Positions 25,769 to 34,981 of a stretch of 64,000 nt of DNA are shown piece after piece (position 1 is the stretch's first letter; every line of letters begins with the position of its first letter). Source of the DNA: Brevibacterium album DSM 18261. GTDB taxonomy: Bacteria; Actinomycetota; Actinomycetes; Actinomycetales; Brevibacteriaceae. Below the pieces are notes generated by a model. That model had not been told where the DNA came from. It searched no databases and was given only the letters and a program-made list of their open reading frames with translations. The position numbers and the translations under genes were made by a program. Location: positions 310,001 to 374,000 of the forward strand of contig NZ_AUFJ01000009.1 of assembly GCF_000426445.1 (NCBI RefSeq), written 5' to 3'.

Positions 25769-26307
25769 GGTCCGCCTCCTGCCGCCCCGCGCAGGCCGCA
25801 GAACGCAGAAGACGGCGCCGCGCACAGAGCGCGACGCCGTCCCGAGCGCACCGGGGCACTCGCAGGGCATATCGAATCCGCAGGATCGATGGGATCCGCG
25901 GAGCATAGGGCGTCCGCCGCGCGCACCGCATCGCGGCGAGCTGCTCGCTCACAGCTCACCCAGCCGACCATGCGCACTTCCGGACTCACCCACACCACAT
26001 TAGGGGTTCACCGGCCCGCGGGGAAGAGCGCGGCCGCCGTCCGGGCGCACTCCCAGGAACACTCCGGATGCAGTTCACCGGCGTTCACCCCGGGTTCAGG
26101 AAGAGGGCCGCCGAGGCGGCCGGAGCTTCGCAGCCCGCGCGCCTCGAGCGCCCCCGGCACCCGCACCCCGCACTCCAGCGCGCACGTGGATGCCCCCGGA
26201 ACGCACCTCACCCCCGCAGCGACCGGACCTGTGGTCGCTGCGGGGGTGAGGGATGCGCACCGGGCTCCGGCACCGTCAGGGCACCGGGACCGGGAGTCCG
26301 AGCGGAC
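25769..26307. other. 539-base intergenic region with one strong hairpin
   Basis: Holds the HNH 5' region on the right of that gene and the 3' region of the NlpC/P60 gene. A 19-bp perfect stem (26206-26224 with 26233-26251, 8-base loop) lies 57 bases past the NlpC/P60 stop and probably ends that transcript, though there is no T-tract. No coding frame with convincing signals was found. Confidence 0.6.
26206..26251 (-). terminator. Strong hairpin after the NlpC/P60 gene
   Basis: CCTCACCCCCGCAGCGACC pairs exactly with GGTCGCTGCGGGGGTGAGG over an 8-base loop. Confidence 0.6.
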
Positions 26308-27108
26308 TCAGAGCACGCGGATGTAGGTGACGCTGCCCATCCAGGAGTGGCTGCGGTAGGAGGTGCCGGAGCTCGAGGAGCCGGCATCGTACATCATGCC
26401 GTTGCCCGCATAGATGCCGATGTGGCCGGGGCGGTACACGAGGTCGCCGGGCTTGGCCTCGGAGGCCGAGACGGTGCGTCCGGACGAAGCCTGTGCGCCG
26501 GAGCTGCGGGGGAGGTTCACGCCCACCTTGGAGTAGACGAAGGAGGTGTAGCCGGAGCAGTCCCAGCCGCTGGTCGTGGTGCCGCCGTAGACATAGGGGA
26601 CGCCCGTGTACTGCTTCGCGATGGCGATGACCTGCTCGGCCTTCGAGCCGTCGGGGAGGGCGACGTCGCTGCCCTCATCGGACTTGCCGCTGTCGGAGGA
26701 CTCGCCGGAGCCCTCCGAGGAGGAACCGGAATCGCTGCTGTCGTCGTTGCTCGAGACCGAGGGCTCGGGGGCCGGCTCGGGAGCGGAGGTGGCGGTGACG
26801 TTCTCGACGGACACGGCGCCGACGAGGTCCTGCGCGTCCTCTTCCGCCTCGGGAACGACCGTCTTGGCCTGGTTGACGAACTCGGGCGTGGACTGGGCCT
26901 CCGCCTCGGCGGTGACCGCCGCCTGCTCGCCGCCGTCCTCGCCCATCGCCGGCAGGGTCGCGGTGACGACCAGGCCGCCTGCGGCCGCGACGACGGCTGC
27001 GCGCCGCCCCACGACGCCGTAGTTGGCGCTGAGCGATTCTGTGAGCTCGGTGAGCGGGGTCTTCACGCGGGTGTCGGCCGCGCGGCGACCATGCTTGCGA
27101 AGTTCCAC
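26308..27108 (-). CDS. NlpC/P60 cell-wall endopeptidase
   Basis: 266 residues. An N-terminal membrane/export segment at about 37-53 (AAVVAAAGGLVVTA) precedes an acidic, Ser-rich linker (about 110-150) and a C-terminal NlpC/P60 domain. The catalytic Cys184 lies in GWDCSGYTSF and His229 in PGHIGIYAG; the third residue is probably His254. Such enzymes cleave D-Glu-mDAP bonds in peptidoglycan stems outside the membrane. GTG at 27108 is chosen because GGAGAGG sits eight bases before it, and no such signal precedes the upstream in-frame ATG. Confidence 0.9.
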   Translation of the reverse strand: MELRKHGRRAADTRVKTPLTELTESLSANYGVVGRRAAVVAAAGGLVVTATLPAMGEDGGEQAAVTAEAEAQSTPEFVNQAKTVVPEAEEDAQDLVGAVSVENVTATSAPEPAPEPSVSSNDDSSDSGSSSEGSGESSDSGKSDEGSDVALPDGSKAEQVIAIAKQYTGVPYVYGGTTTSGWDCSGYTSFVYSKVGVNLPRSSGAQASSGRTVSASEAKPGDLVYRPGHIGIYAGNGMMYDAGSSSSGTSYRSHSWMGSVTYIRVL

Positions 27109-27533
27109 GGTGTCCTCTCCAATTCCTACGAGGCGGCGCGCCGAGCTGGAGATGCTCTGCCCTGCCTTGAGAGCTGCGCTCACGGTCTTCCGGTGCCTCG
27201 CCGCCGCTCAGGTCCAATATGTCCGATCGTGCTGGGCGCGGCGTGCGGAACCCGGCTCGGACCGCCCCCTGGTGGAGGCGCCTCGACAACTGTAAACGAT
27301 CTGCAACGCCATGTCACGTTTGTGTCACGGAGAAGATCACGGAACCCGAGGACGCAGGTGGGGTTTCCCATAGAAGCGCTGGTCACAAAGGTAACGGCGG
27401 TGATGCGGAAAGATATCGAGTGATGTGTTCCATACACCTCGGACCGTAACCGAAGGGACGCCCACGGCTGCGGGCGCCGGGGCGGAGAACCGCGGACGCG
27501 CAGAACCGCGGGGACCCCTTCGGGAGAGCTGCC
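27109..27533. other. Intergenic leader region of the NlpC/P60 gene
   Basis: 425 bases between ideR and the NlpC/P60 gene. A minus-strand TACAGT near 27288 could be a -10 for a long leader. A duplicated AGAACCGCGG (27486-27495 and 27502-27511) lies near the ideR 3' end. The conserved elements of a ydaO (c-di-AMP) riboswitch, often found before such genes in actinobacteria, were looked for and not recognised. Confidence 0.45.
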
Positions 27534-28223
27534 TCAGCCCTCGGCCGTGACGAAGACGAAGGCGGCGGTCTCCGTGGGCAGGTCGAGCACCTGCTCGGCC
27601 CCCTCGGCCCGGAGTGTGACGTAATCGCCGTCGCTCTCCGCAGTCACCGTGGCGCCGGGGACGATCCCGGTCTGCCTGAGCTGGCGCAGGACCTCGTTCT
27701 CGACCTGGAGGGGCTCGGCGAGCCAGGCGATCCGCAGGCCCGCAGTCCGTCCCTGCTTCACCGCGCGCACGACGGAGACCGCCGCGCGCGGTGCCGCGTC
27801 CTCGGCGCCCAGTTCGGCGAGACCGGGGATGGGATTGCCGTACGGGTCCGTGCGGTGCTCCGGCAGGATCGCGAGCAGGCGGGTCTCGACCTGTTCGCTC
27901 ATGACGTGCTCCCAGCGGCAGGCCTCGTCGTGGACGAGCTCCCAGTCCAGGCCGATCACATCGGCGAGCAGGCGCTCGGCCAGTCGGTGCTTGCGCATGA
28001 CGTGGGTGGCGATGCGCCGCCCGTCCTCCGTGAGCTCCAGGTGCCGGTCCTCGTCGACGATGACGAGGCCGTCGCGCTCCATCCGCGCGACGGTCTGGGA
28101 CACGGTGGGACCGGAGTGGTCGAGCCGCTCGGCGATCCTGGCCCTGAGCGGAACGATCCCCTGCTCCTCGAGCTCGACGATCGCCTTGAGGTACATCTCG
28201 GTCGTGTCGATGAGGTCGTTCAC
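27534..28223 (-). CDS. ideR: DtxR/IdeR-type iron-dependent repressor
   Basis: 229 residues. The helix-turn-helix (LRARIAERLDHSGPTVSQTV, about 26-45), the dimer/metal domain and a C-terminal SH3-like domain (about 150-228) are present. Metal-site residues appear in MRKHRLAERLL and in HDEACRWEHVMSE; the Cys in EACRWEH marks the iron-sensing DtxR/IdeR type rather than MntR. With Fe(II) it represses siderophore and iron-uptake genes and may activate storage genes. GTG start with an AAGGAGAG Shine-Dalgarno. Monocistronic. Confidence 0.92.
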   Translation of the reverse strand: MNDLIDTTEMYLKAIVELEEQGIVPLRARIAERLDHSGPTVSQTVARMERDGLVIVDEDRHLELTEDGRRIATHVMRKHRLAERLLADVIGLDWELVHDEACRWEHVMSEQVETRLLAILPEHRTDPYGNPIPGLAELGAEDAAPRAAVSVVRAVKQGRTAGLRIAWLAEPLQVENEVLRQLRQTGIVPGATVTAESDGDYVTLRAEGAEQVLDLPTETAAFVFVTAEG

Positions 28224-28416
28224 GTCTCTGTTCTCTCCTTGCCATCGGGCGCGCCGCTGCTGGGGCCTGCGCCGAGTGCCCCTCACACGCGTGCGGGACC
28301 TTCGGCGCGGACGGCGCACCGCCGCCCCGGCCTGGACGACCATTCTATGGGCGGTGCGCGCGGACCGGTACTGAGGGCCTCCTACCGAACCCGCAGAGGC
28401 GCGCGCCCGGTCCCGC

Positions 28417-29157
28417 TCAGGGCTGCAGACGCACCTGCGACCAGCGATCGGCCTCGTCCAGAGGCGCAGGCGTCCCCTCGCGGCTCGTGAGGAGGAAGCG
28501 GTCGTGCATCCGGTTGCGCCGCCCCTGCCAGAACTCGATCTCATAGGGCCTGACCCGGTACCCGCCCCAGTGCTCGGGCCGGACGGGCTCCCGCCCCTCC
28601 CATTCGGCCTCGAGCGCGGTCATCCTCTCGTCGAACTCCGCGCGCGAGGCGATGGGACGTGACTGCTCGGAGGCGATCGCGCCCAGCTGCGAACCGCGCG
28701 GGCGCAGCGCGAAGTACGCGTCCGACTGCTCCGGAACGACCTTCTCCGCGATGCCGCGCACACGCACCTGCCGATGGATCTCATGCCAGGGGAAGACGAG
28801 CGCCACGAGGGGATCGGCGCCGATCTGCCGTCCCTTGGCCGAGAGATAGTTGGTGTAGAAGACGAAGCCCTCCGCATCAACCTCCTTGAGCAGCACGATC
28901 CGTGCGGCCGGACCGGCCTCGTCCGCCGTGGCGAGCACCATCGCGTTCGGCTCGGCCAGGGCCTCGCCCGCCTCCTCGTACCACTGCGCGAACACCTCCG
29001 CGGGGCTGCCGCCGGGCAGCGCGAGATCGGCGTCGTCGTACTCGACCCGCTGGCGGGCCAGCCGGGTCAGCGCATCGCGGGCCTCCGCCGAGGCGGGGGC
29101 ATCAGGGGGCAGCGCTCCCCCGCCTCCGTGCGGGGTCGGTGTCGTGAGTTCGTCCAT
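28417..29157 (-). CDS. pdxH: Pyridoxamine 5'-phosphate oxidase
   Basis: 246 residues. FMN-binding and catalytic segments are visible: AARIVLLKEVDAEGFVFYTNY, SAKGRQIGADPLVALVFPW and the C-terminal RPYEIEFWQGRRNRMHDR, the family signature. It oxidises PNP or PMP to pyridoxal 5'-phosphate. The N-terminal 25 residues are variable. A TACGGT -10 on the minus strand (29164-29169) lies six bases before the ATG. It is divergent from serC, a PLP enzyme that is also linked to B6 metabolism in many bacteria. Confidence 0.94.
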   Translation of the reverse strand: MDELTTPTPHGGGGALPPDAPASAEARDALTRLARQRVEYDDADLALPGGSPAEVFAQWYEEAGEALAEPNAMVLATADEAGPAARIVLLKEVDAEGFVFYTNYLSAKGRQIGADPLVALVFPWHEIHRQVRVRGIAEKVVPEQSDAYFALRPRGSQLGAIASEQSRPIASRAEFDERMTALEAEWEGREPVRPEHWGGYRVRPYEIEFWQGRRNRMHDRFLLTSREGTPAPLDEADRWSQVRLQP

Positions 29158-29163
29158 GCGCCC

Positions 29164-29169
29164 ACCGTA
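29164..29169 (-). promoter_or_regulatory. Leaderless -10 of pdxH
   Basis: TACGGT on the minus strand with six bases to the ATG. Confidence 0.45.
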
Positions 29170-29312
29170 CTCCCGCGCGATGCCCGGGCCGCGGGGAGGC
29201 GGCCGCGATCCCTCCGCACGCGGCCTGTCAGCGGTCCTCCCGCAGGAGCGCGCCCGGCAGCTCGCCGCCCGGACTGCAGTGAGACGGTCCGCCGGACCCG
29301 CGAACGCCCCAG

Positions 29313-30479
<1,167 letters not shown>

Positions 30480-30492
30480 GACCCGCCCTGCG

Positions 30493-30538
30493 TCCTCACG
30501 CTCGCGCCCGCAGCCTCACGCGGGTGCGAGCGTGAGGA
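30493..30538. terminator. Bidirectional terminator between serC and DUF456 gene
   Basis: TCCTCACGCTCGC (30493-30505) pairs with GCGAGCGTGAGGA (30526-30538), with an inner CCCGC/GCGGG stem. The right arm covers the last codons of the opposing DUF456 gene. Confidence 0.6.
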
Positions 30539-31025
30539 AGTGGTGGATCGCGGTGCCCGCGAACACGGCGAGCGCCACGGCGGCGCATCCGAACTCGATG
30601 AGGATGCCCACGCCGGCGACCTTGAGGGCGCTCCAACTGGTGTCCCAGGCCTCGCGGGCGTCGCCGAGCCTGCGCCGTTCGGCGAGCCAGAGGCCGGCGA
30701 CGAAGCCCAGCAGCAGGCCCACGACCGGCACCACGAAGAAGCCCACGACCGCGAGGACTCCGCCCAGCAGCAGGGAGCTGTTGGGGATGCCCCGCTCCTT
30801 GAGCTTCCTGCCCGTGAGCACCCACGAGGCGGAGATGCCGATCCCTACCAGCACCGCGATGACCGCGAACGCGGTCCACACGGGCCCTCCGCCCAGGACC
30901 AGCGCCCAGACGAGCGCGCACACGCCGATGAGGATGGAGCCCGGCAGCACAGGGACCACGATTCCCACACAGCCCACGAGCATGAGCAGGCCTGCGATGA
31001 GCGTGACGATGAGATCGGTCGTCAT
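30516..31025 (-). CDS. DUF456-family membrane protein
   Basis: 169 residues with about five membrane helices. Gly-rich segments GIVVPVLPGSILIGVCALVW and VVGFFVVPVVGLLLGFVAG are the typical DUF456 repeats, resembling glycine-zipper membrane proteins. Function unknown. The start at 31025 removes 12 residues that do not match the family. Monocistronic. Confidence 0.82.
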   Translation of the reverse strand: MTTDLIVTLIAGLLMLVGCVGIVVPVLPGSILIGVCALVWALVLGGGPVWTAFAVIAVLVGIGISASWVLTGRKLKERGIPNSSLLLGGVLAVVGFFVVPVVGLLLGFVAGLWLAERRRLGDAREAWDTSWSALKVAGVGILIEFGCAAVALAVFAGTAIHHFLTLAPA

Positions 31026-31249
31026 GGCGGGGGACTCCGTTCGCGCTGGTGTCGCCGGCACCCGTGCCGAGCGTGCCGCTGCCGGTCGCGCCCGAGTCTA
31101 CGGGAGCCGCCCGACCGTCCGCCCAGGCCGCCCTCCAGCAGGCAGTCCCGCACCCCTGCGACCTCATCCGCCGGAATGCCCTGAGGTCGCCTCTCCGGAC
31201 GAGACCGCCGTTCCCCTCAGGGCGCGCACTCCCCTCAGATGCGCGCCCC

Positions 31250-32518
31250 TCAGGGGTGGCCGTCGTAGGTGAAGTGGATGAGCCTGCGGGGGCGGGTGGC
31301 CCGCTGCACCCGGAGATGCTTGGCGCCGAGCATCCAGACGGCGCCCACGAGCATCCCGGCCACGCCCGAGGCCGCCCCCACTCCCAGGGCGGCGCGCGGC
31401 CCCAGCATGTCCGCGACCCAGCCGGCGAACGGCGCGCCCAGCGGCGCCCCGCCCATGACGACGGCCATGTAGATCGACATCACACGGCCCCGGACGGCGG
31501 GCGGGATCGTCGTCTGCACGTACGCATTGGCGCTGGTGAGCATCGTGATGGAGGAGAAGCCGATGAGCATGAGAGCGGCGGCGAAGGACCAGTAGCCCGG
31601 CATGACCCCGGCGATCCCGCAGGCCAGTCCGAAGCCGCCCGCGGCGAAGAACACGATCCGCAGCCTCGGCTGTTCGCGCTTGGCCGCGATGAGCGCGCCC
31701 GCGAGGGAGCCGACGGCCAGCACGGAGTTGAGCAGTCCGAAGGCCTCCGCGTCCCGGTCGAACTCCACGCGCGCCATCGTCGCGGTGTAGATGTTGAAGT
31801 TGATGCCGAAGGTGGAGACGACGAAGATCACGGCCAGCACGATCACGATGTCCGGTCGCGTCCGCAGGTAGGAGAAGCCACCCAGCAGGCCGCGGCCGCC
31901 CTCGGACCTGCGCGCGGGAGGGGCGTGCAGGCGGCCGGGATCCAGCCACAGGAGCATGCCGACGGTCCCGGCGAAGGCCAGGCCGGAGATGAGGAAGACG
32001 GTCGAGGCCCCGGCCGCGGCGGTGAGCACGCCGGCCACCGCCGGGCCGATCATCCGCGCGCTGTTGAATGAGGCCGAGTTGAGCGAGACCGCGTTGGTCA
32101 CGAGCGCGTCGCCCACGAGTTCGGAGACGAAGGCCTGCCGCGCGGGCGCGTCCACCGTCGCGACGATGCCGAGCGCGAGGGCGAGGACGTAGACGTGCCA
32201 CAGGTGGATCGCCCCCGTGACGGTGAGGACGAACAGTACGAGGCCCATCGTGCCCATGAGGATCTGCGTGAGCAGGAGGAGCTTCCTGCGGGGGAACTTG
32301 TCCGCGATGCTGCCGGCGAAGGGGAAGAGCACGAGCTGCGGCCCCAGCTGCAGGGCCATGCAGATGCCGAGGGCGGCGGCGTCCTCGTCCGTGAGCTGCG
32401 TGAGGACGAGCCAGTCCTGCGCCGTCCGCTGCATCCACGTGCCGGTGTTGGACACGAGGGCGCCGCTGAACCACTTGCGGTAGTTGGGCTCCTGCAGGGA
32501 CCGGAACATCGAGGACAT
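31250..32518 (-). CDS. MFS transporter, DHA3-like
   Basis: 422 residues with 12 predicted membrane segments. The start RSLQEPNYRKWFSGALVSNTGTWMQ is typical of the EntS/DHA3 branch, followed by the motif A form GSIADKFPRRKLLLL. Members export siderophores or macrolide-like drugs. The substrate is unknown here. No close partner gene; the DUF3027 gene ends 110 bases upstream on the same strand. Confidence 0.85.
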   Translation of the reverse strand: MSSMFRSLQEPNYRKWFSGALVSNTGTWMQRTAQDWLVLTQLTDEDAAALGICMALQLGPQLVLFPFAGSIADKFPRRKLLLLTQILMGTMGLVLFVLTVTGAIHLWHVYVLALALGIVATVDAPARQAFVSELVGDALVTNAVSLNSASFNSARMIGPAVAGVLTAAAGASTVFLISGLAFAGTVGMLLWLDPGRLHAPPARRSEGGRGLLGGFSYLRTRPDIVIVLAVIFVVSTFGINFNIYTATMARVEFDRDAEAFGLLNSVLAVGSLAGALIAAKREQPRLRIVFFAAGGFGLACGIAGVMPGYWSFAAALMLIGFSSITMLTSANAYVQTTIPPAVRGRVMSIYMAVVMGGAPLGAPFAGWVADMLGPRAALGVGAASGVAGMLVGAVWMLGAKHLRVQRATRPRRLIHFTYDGHP

Positions 32519-32628
32519 CGGGTGAGAGAGCGCCCCCTTCGAAGGACGTCAGTGATTCAGCTGTGGTGGGTAGCGGGCGCCTGTCCGGAAGGCCGTCGCC
32601 GAGGCGGGCTCGCGCTCCGCTGCGGAGC

Positions 32629-33681
32629 TCAGTCGCGCTGCGCGGAGCCGGCGCCCGTCTCGATCATCTCGAGGGGCTCGTTGATCTCGTCGAGGACCGC
32701 CTCGGACGGTGCGGGCCTGTGCCGCGCGACGTCCGTCTCCGAATGCGCGCCGCAGCCGGCGTCGAGCGCCACGACGCGGCCGTCGAACGGCGACCACGCA
32801 TTGGCGCACACCCCGAATCGGGTGCGGACGCTGCCGGCGATGGGCATGAGATAGCCGCAGGTGGAGCACTGCGCGTCGGCCTTCTTGGCGTACTCGCCCT
32901 CGGGGCCGGCATCGGAGCGCTCCCAGCGGCCGGCGGCCTTCGCGATGCCCTCGCGGGAGAGCACGCGCACCCGGCCCAGGCCGAACTCGAAATTGGGCAC
33001 CTGATCGATGTCGTCGCCGGGCTGGGCGTCGACCTGCTCGAGGCCGAGGTCGAGATTGGGATCGTCCTCCTCCCGGGGGAGCACGTCCTTGGGGCCCATG
33101 TCGCCGGGCTGCACGCGGTTCTCCCACGGCACCCATTCGGGGGCCAGGAGCGCGTCCGCACCGGGGAGCAGGGCGGTCTCGCACACCGTGGCCTTCTTGG
33201 AGCGGGGCGCGCGTGCGAGGACCGCCACCCAGTGCCAGCCGCGGTAGGCGGGTGTCGTGCACTCGAAGCTGTGGGTGACGAGCCGCGTCCCCTCGGCCAC
33301 CGCCCCCAGGTGCGCGCCGATCTCGGAGGCGCCGGCGGCCTCGGCGATGGCCTCGCGCGCCACGTCGACGGCGGCGGCGAGGACGGCGTCGAGGACAGGG
33401 GGCGCGGGCTTCCGTGCGGGGCGGGCGGGTGCGGCAGGGGCCTTCGCGGCGGCCGACTCCGGGACGGCCCCGGCCGAGGCGGTCTCAGCGACGGGGGGCT
33501 GCTCCACGGCGGGGGCCGGGGCCTCGGCGGCCGAGGCCGGCTCCGCATCGCGGGAAGCGGCCTCGGCGGTGCCCGTGTCGAACAGGGCGGGCTGGGACGG
33601 CTCCACCGCAGTGCCGTCGCCCGATTCGGCTCGGGGGGTGCTCTGCACCGAGGCGATCCAGCGGTCGAACAGTCCGGACAT
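32629..33681 (-). CDS. DUF3027-family protein
   Basis: 350 residues. A variable Ala/Pro/Glu-rich N-terminus (about 15-95) leads into the conserved part: HSFECTTPAYRGWHWVAVLA, then VPWENRVQPGDMGPKDVLP, then a C-terminal zinc-ribbon-like CSTCGYLMPIAGS. The family is restricted to actinobacteria, has no known function and typically sits beside a cold-shock gene, as here: its ATG overlaps the csp stop by one base. Confidence 0.88.
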   Translation of the reverse strand: MSGLFDRWIASVQSTPRAESGDGTAVEPSQPALFDTGTAEAASRDAEPASAAEAPAPAVEQPPVAETASAGAVPESAAAKAPAAPARPARKPAPPVLDAVLAAAVDVAREAIAEAAGASEIGAHLGAVAEGTRLVTHSFECTTPAYRGWHWVAVLARAPRSKKATVCETALLPGADALLAPEWVPWENRVQPGDMGPKDVLPREEDDPNLDLGLEQVDAQPGDDIDQVPNFEFGLGRVRVLSREGIAKAAGRWERSDAGPEGEYAKKADAQCSTCGYLMPIAGSVRTRFGVCANAWSPFDGRVVALDAGCGAHSETDVARHRPAPSEAVLDEINEPLEMIETGAGSAQRD

Positions 33682-34049
33682 CAGCCCTCCAGGTCGTCTG
33701 CGATTGCGCGGAGCACTTCCGCGACGCGACGGGAGTGCCCGGTATCAGGGTACCGCCCGCGGCGCAGGCCGCTCGACGTGTCCTCCAGCATGCGGATGAC
33801 GTCCTCGATCATGGAGGCGGTCTTCTCCGGGTTGCGGCGGACCCGTGCGGGGGCCTCGACGATGCGGGCCTTGAGCACCTGCTTGCCCTTGCGGCCGTCC
33901 ACGACGTCGAAGTCCAGGCGGGTGCCGGGGGCCACCTCCGTGCCCGCGGGCAGGGAGGAGCTGTGGAGGAAGATCTGCTCGCCGTCGTCGGCGGTGACGA
34001 AGCCGAATCCCTTTCCGGCGTCGAACCACTTCACGCGTCCAGTGGGCAT
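33681..34049 (-). CDS. Cold-shock-domain protein with helical C-terminal extension
   Basis: 122 residues. The N-terminal CSD (MPTGRVKWFDAGKGFGFVTAD, RNP1 KGFGFV, RNP2 variant QIFLHSS) binds single-stranded nucleic acid. Residues about 65-122 form an extra Arg/Glu-rich part not found in classical CspA. GAAAGGAA before the ATG. First gene of a two-gene transcript with DUF3027; related to mycobacterial CspB/Rv0871 by context. Confidence 0.9.
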   Translation of the reverse strand: MPTGRVKWFDAGKGFGFVTADDGEQIFLHSSSLPAGTEVAPGTRLDFDVVDGRKGKQVLKARIVEAPARVRRNPEKTASMIEDVIRMLEDTSSGLRRGRYPDTGHSRRVAEVLRAIADDLEG

Positions 34050-34497
34050 GTGCGTTCCTTTCGTGTGTCTGGTCTGGGTGGGAGGGTCTTGGTGGGTCGG
34101 TGATGTGCTCGCCCCGGGGCGGGGGCCTGAGTCCCCGCGGGCGGCCTGCGCTCCGGAATCTCTGAGATCGGCGCTCGCCGCGCTCGGGCTTCCCTGTGCG
34201 GATCCCCGCATCTCAGCCGAGGCGGGCCCTCTGTACGGGAGCGGCGCGGGCGGGCGGGGAACGGTCCGAATCATCACTGCGCACTGAGCATCGTCAGGGT
34301 GTTCGCCTGCGGGTGATCACCGGACCGCTGCCGGTCGAGTCCGGGGCAGCTCACTCCGCATGGGTGCAGCAGGGCGCTTCGACAGCCGATCGGAGCCGGT
34401 CCGGTCGCCTCAGGCCGAGCTTCCCAGGAGGGGCGAGTCTCAGCAGTCCCGCAGCCCGGGCGACATCAGCTCCGTCCGGTCGCTGGGCGGGTGGGTC
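34050..34497. other. 448-base intergenic region upstream of the csp-DUF3027 operon
   Basis: It holds the control region of the cold-shock operon and, at its right end, the 3' region of a small membrane-protein gene. Long cold-shock leaders are common, but no conserved cold box was recognised. No convincing coding frame or repeat. Confidence 0.4.
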
Positions 34498-34767
34498 TCA
34501 GGTGATCCGCGTGCGCCTGACGATCTGCATGACGAGGACGATCATCAGGAGGACGAACGCGATCGGGAGGAGGACCAGTCCCGCCCAGGTGAAGACCGGC
34601 GAGACGACCACCCCCATGAGGCCCGTCACCACGACGAGCGCGAGGCTGAGGAGGCCGATGCCCGCAAGCACTGCAGCGATCCACCCCGTCACCGCGCCGG
34701 GCGGTCTCTGCGCTGCCGAACTTGCGCCTGTCTGCGCGCCGGCCTGTGGTTGGGCTGCTGCTGACAT
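34498..34767 (-). CDS. Small two-helix membrane protein
   Basis: 89 residues. The N-terminal 27 residues are Ala/Gln/Gly-rich, then two membrane helices follow (WIAAVLAGIGLLSLALVVV and WAGLVLLPIAFVLLMIVLVM) with a basic end RRTRIT. A GGAGG Shine-Dalgarno precedes the ATG at 34767. No recognised domain. Confidence 0.7.
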   Translation of the reverse strand: MSAAAQPQAGAQTGASSAAQRPPGAVTGWIAAVLAGIGLLSLALVVVTGLMGVVVSPVFTWAGLVLLPIAFVLLMIVLVMQIVRRTRIT

Positions 34768-34968
34768 CGGACACCTCCTCCGCGGGTGACGAAACCGGTG
34801 TCCGCGCGGCACCGCTGAGCGGTCCGGGGATCACCGGCGTGGGCTGTGGGCACGGCGTGGAACGCCGCGCGCTGATCATTATAGCCCTCCACGGCTGAGC
34901 GTGCGGAGGTGAGGGGCGGGCGAGGCTGAGGGAGGTCGCTGTCCACCGCCGCTCGCCCCTCTCCCGCG

Positions 34969-34974
34969 TAGAAT
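34969..34974 (+). promoter_or_regulatory. Leaderless -10 of the XPB operon
   Basis: TAGAAT, seven bases before the ATG at 34982. A GGGAGG lies within the gap, but too close to the start to serve as a normal Shine-Dalgarno. Confidence 0.45.
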
Positions 34975-34981
34975 CGGGAGG

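Noticed and set aside
27109-27533. ydaO/c-di-AMP riboswitch before the NlpC/P60 gene
   Set aside because: Such switches often precede cell-wall hydrolases in actinobacteria, but the conserved paired elements and terminal CGCAGGCG-type block were not found.
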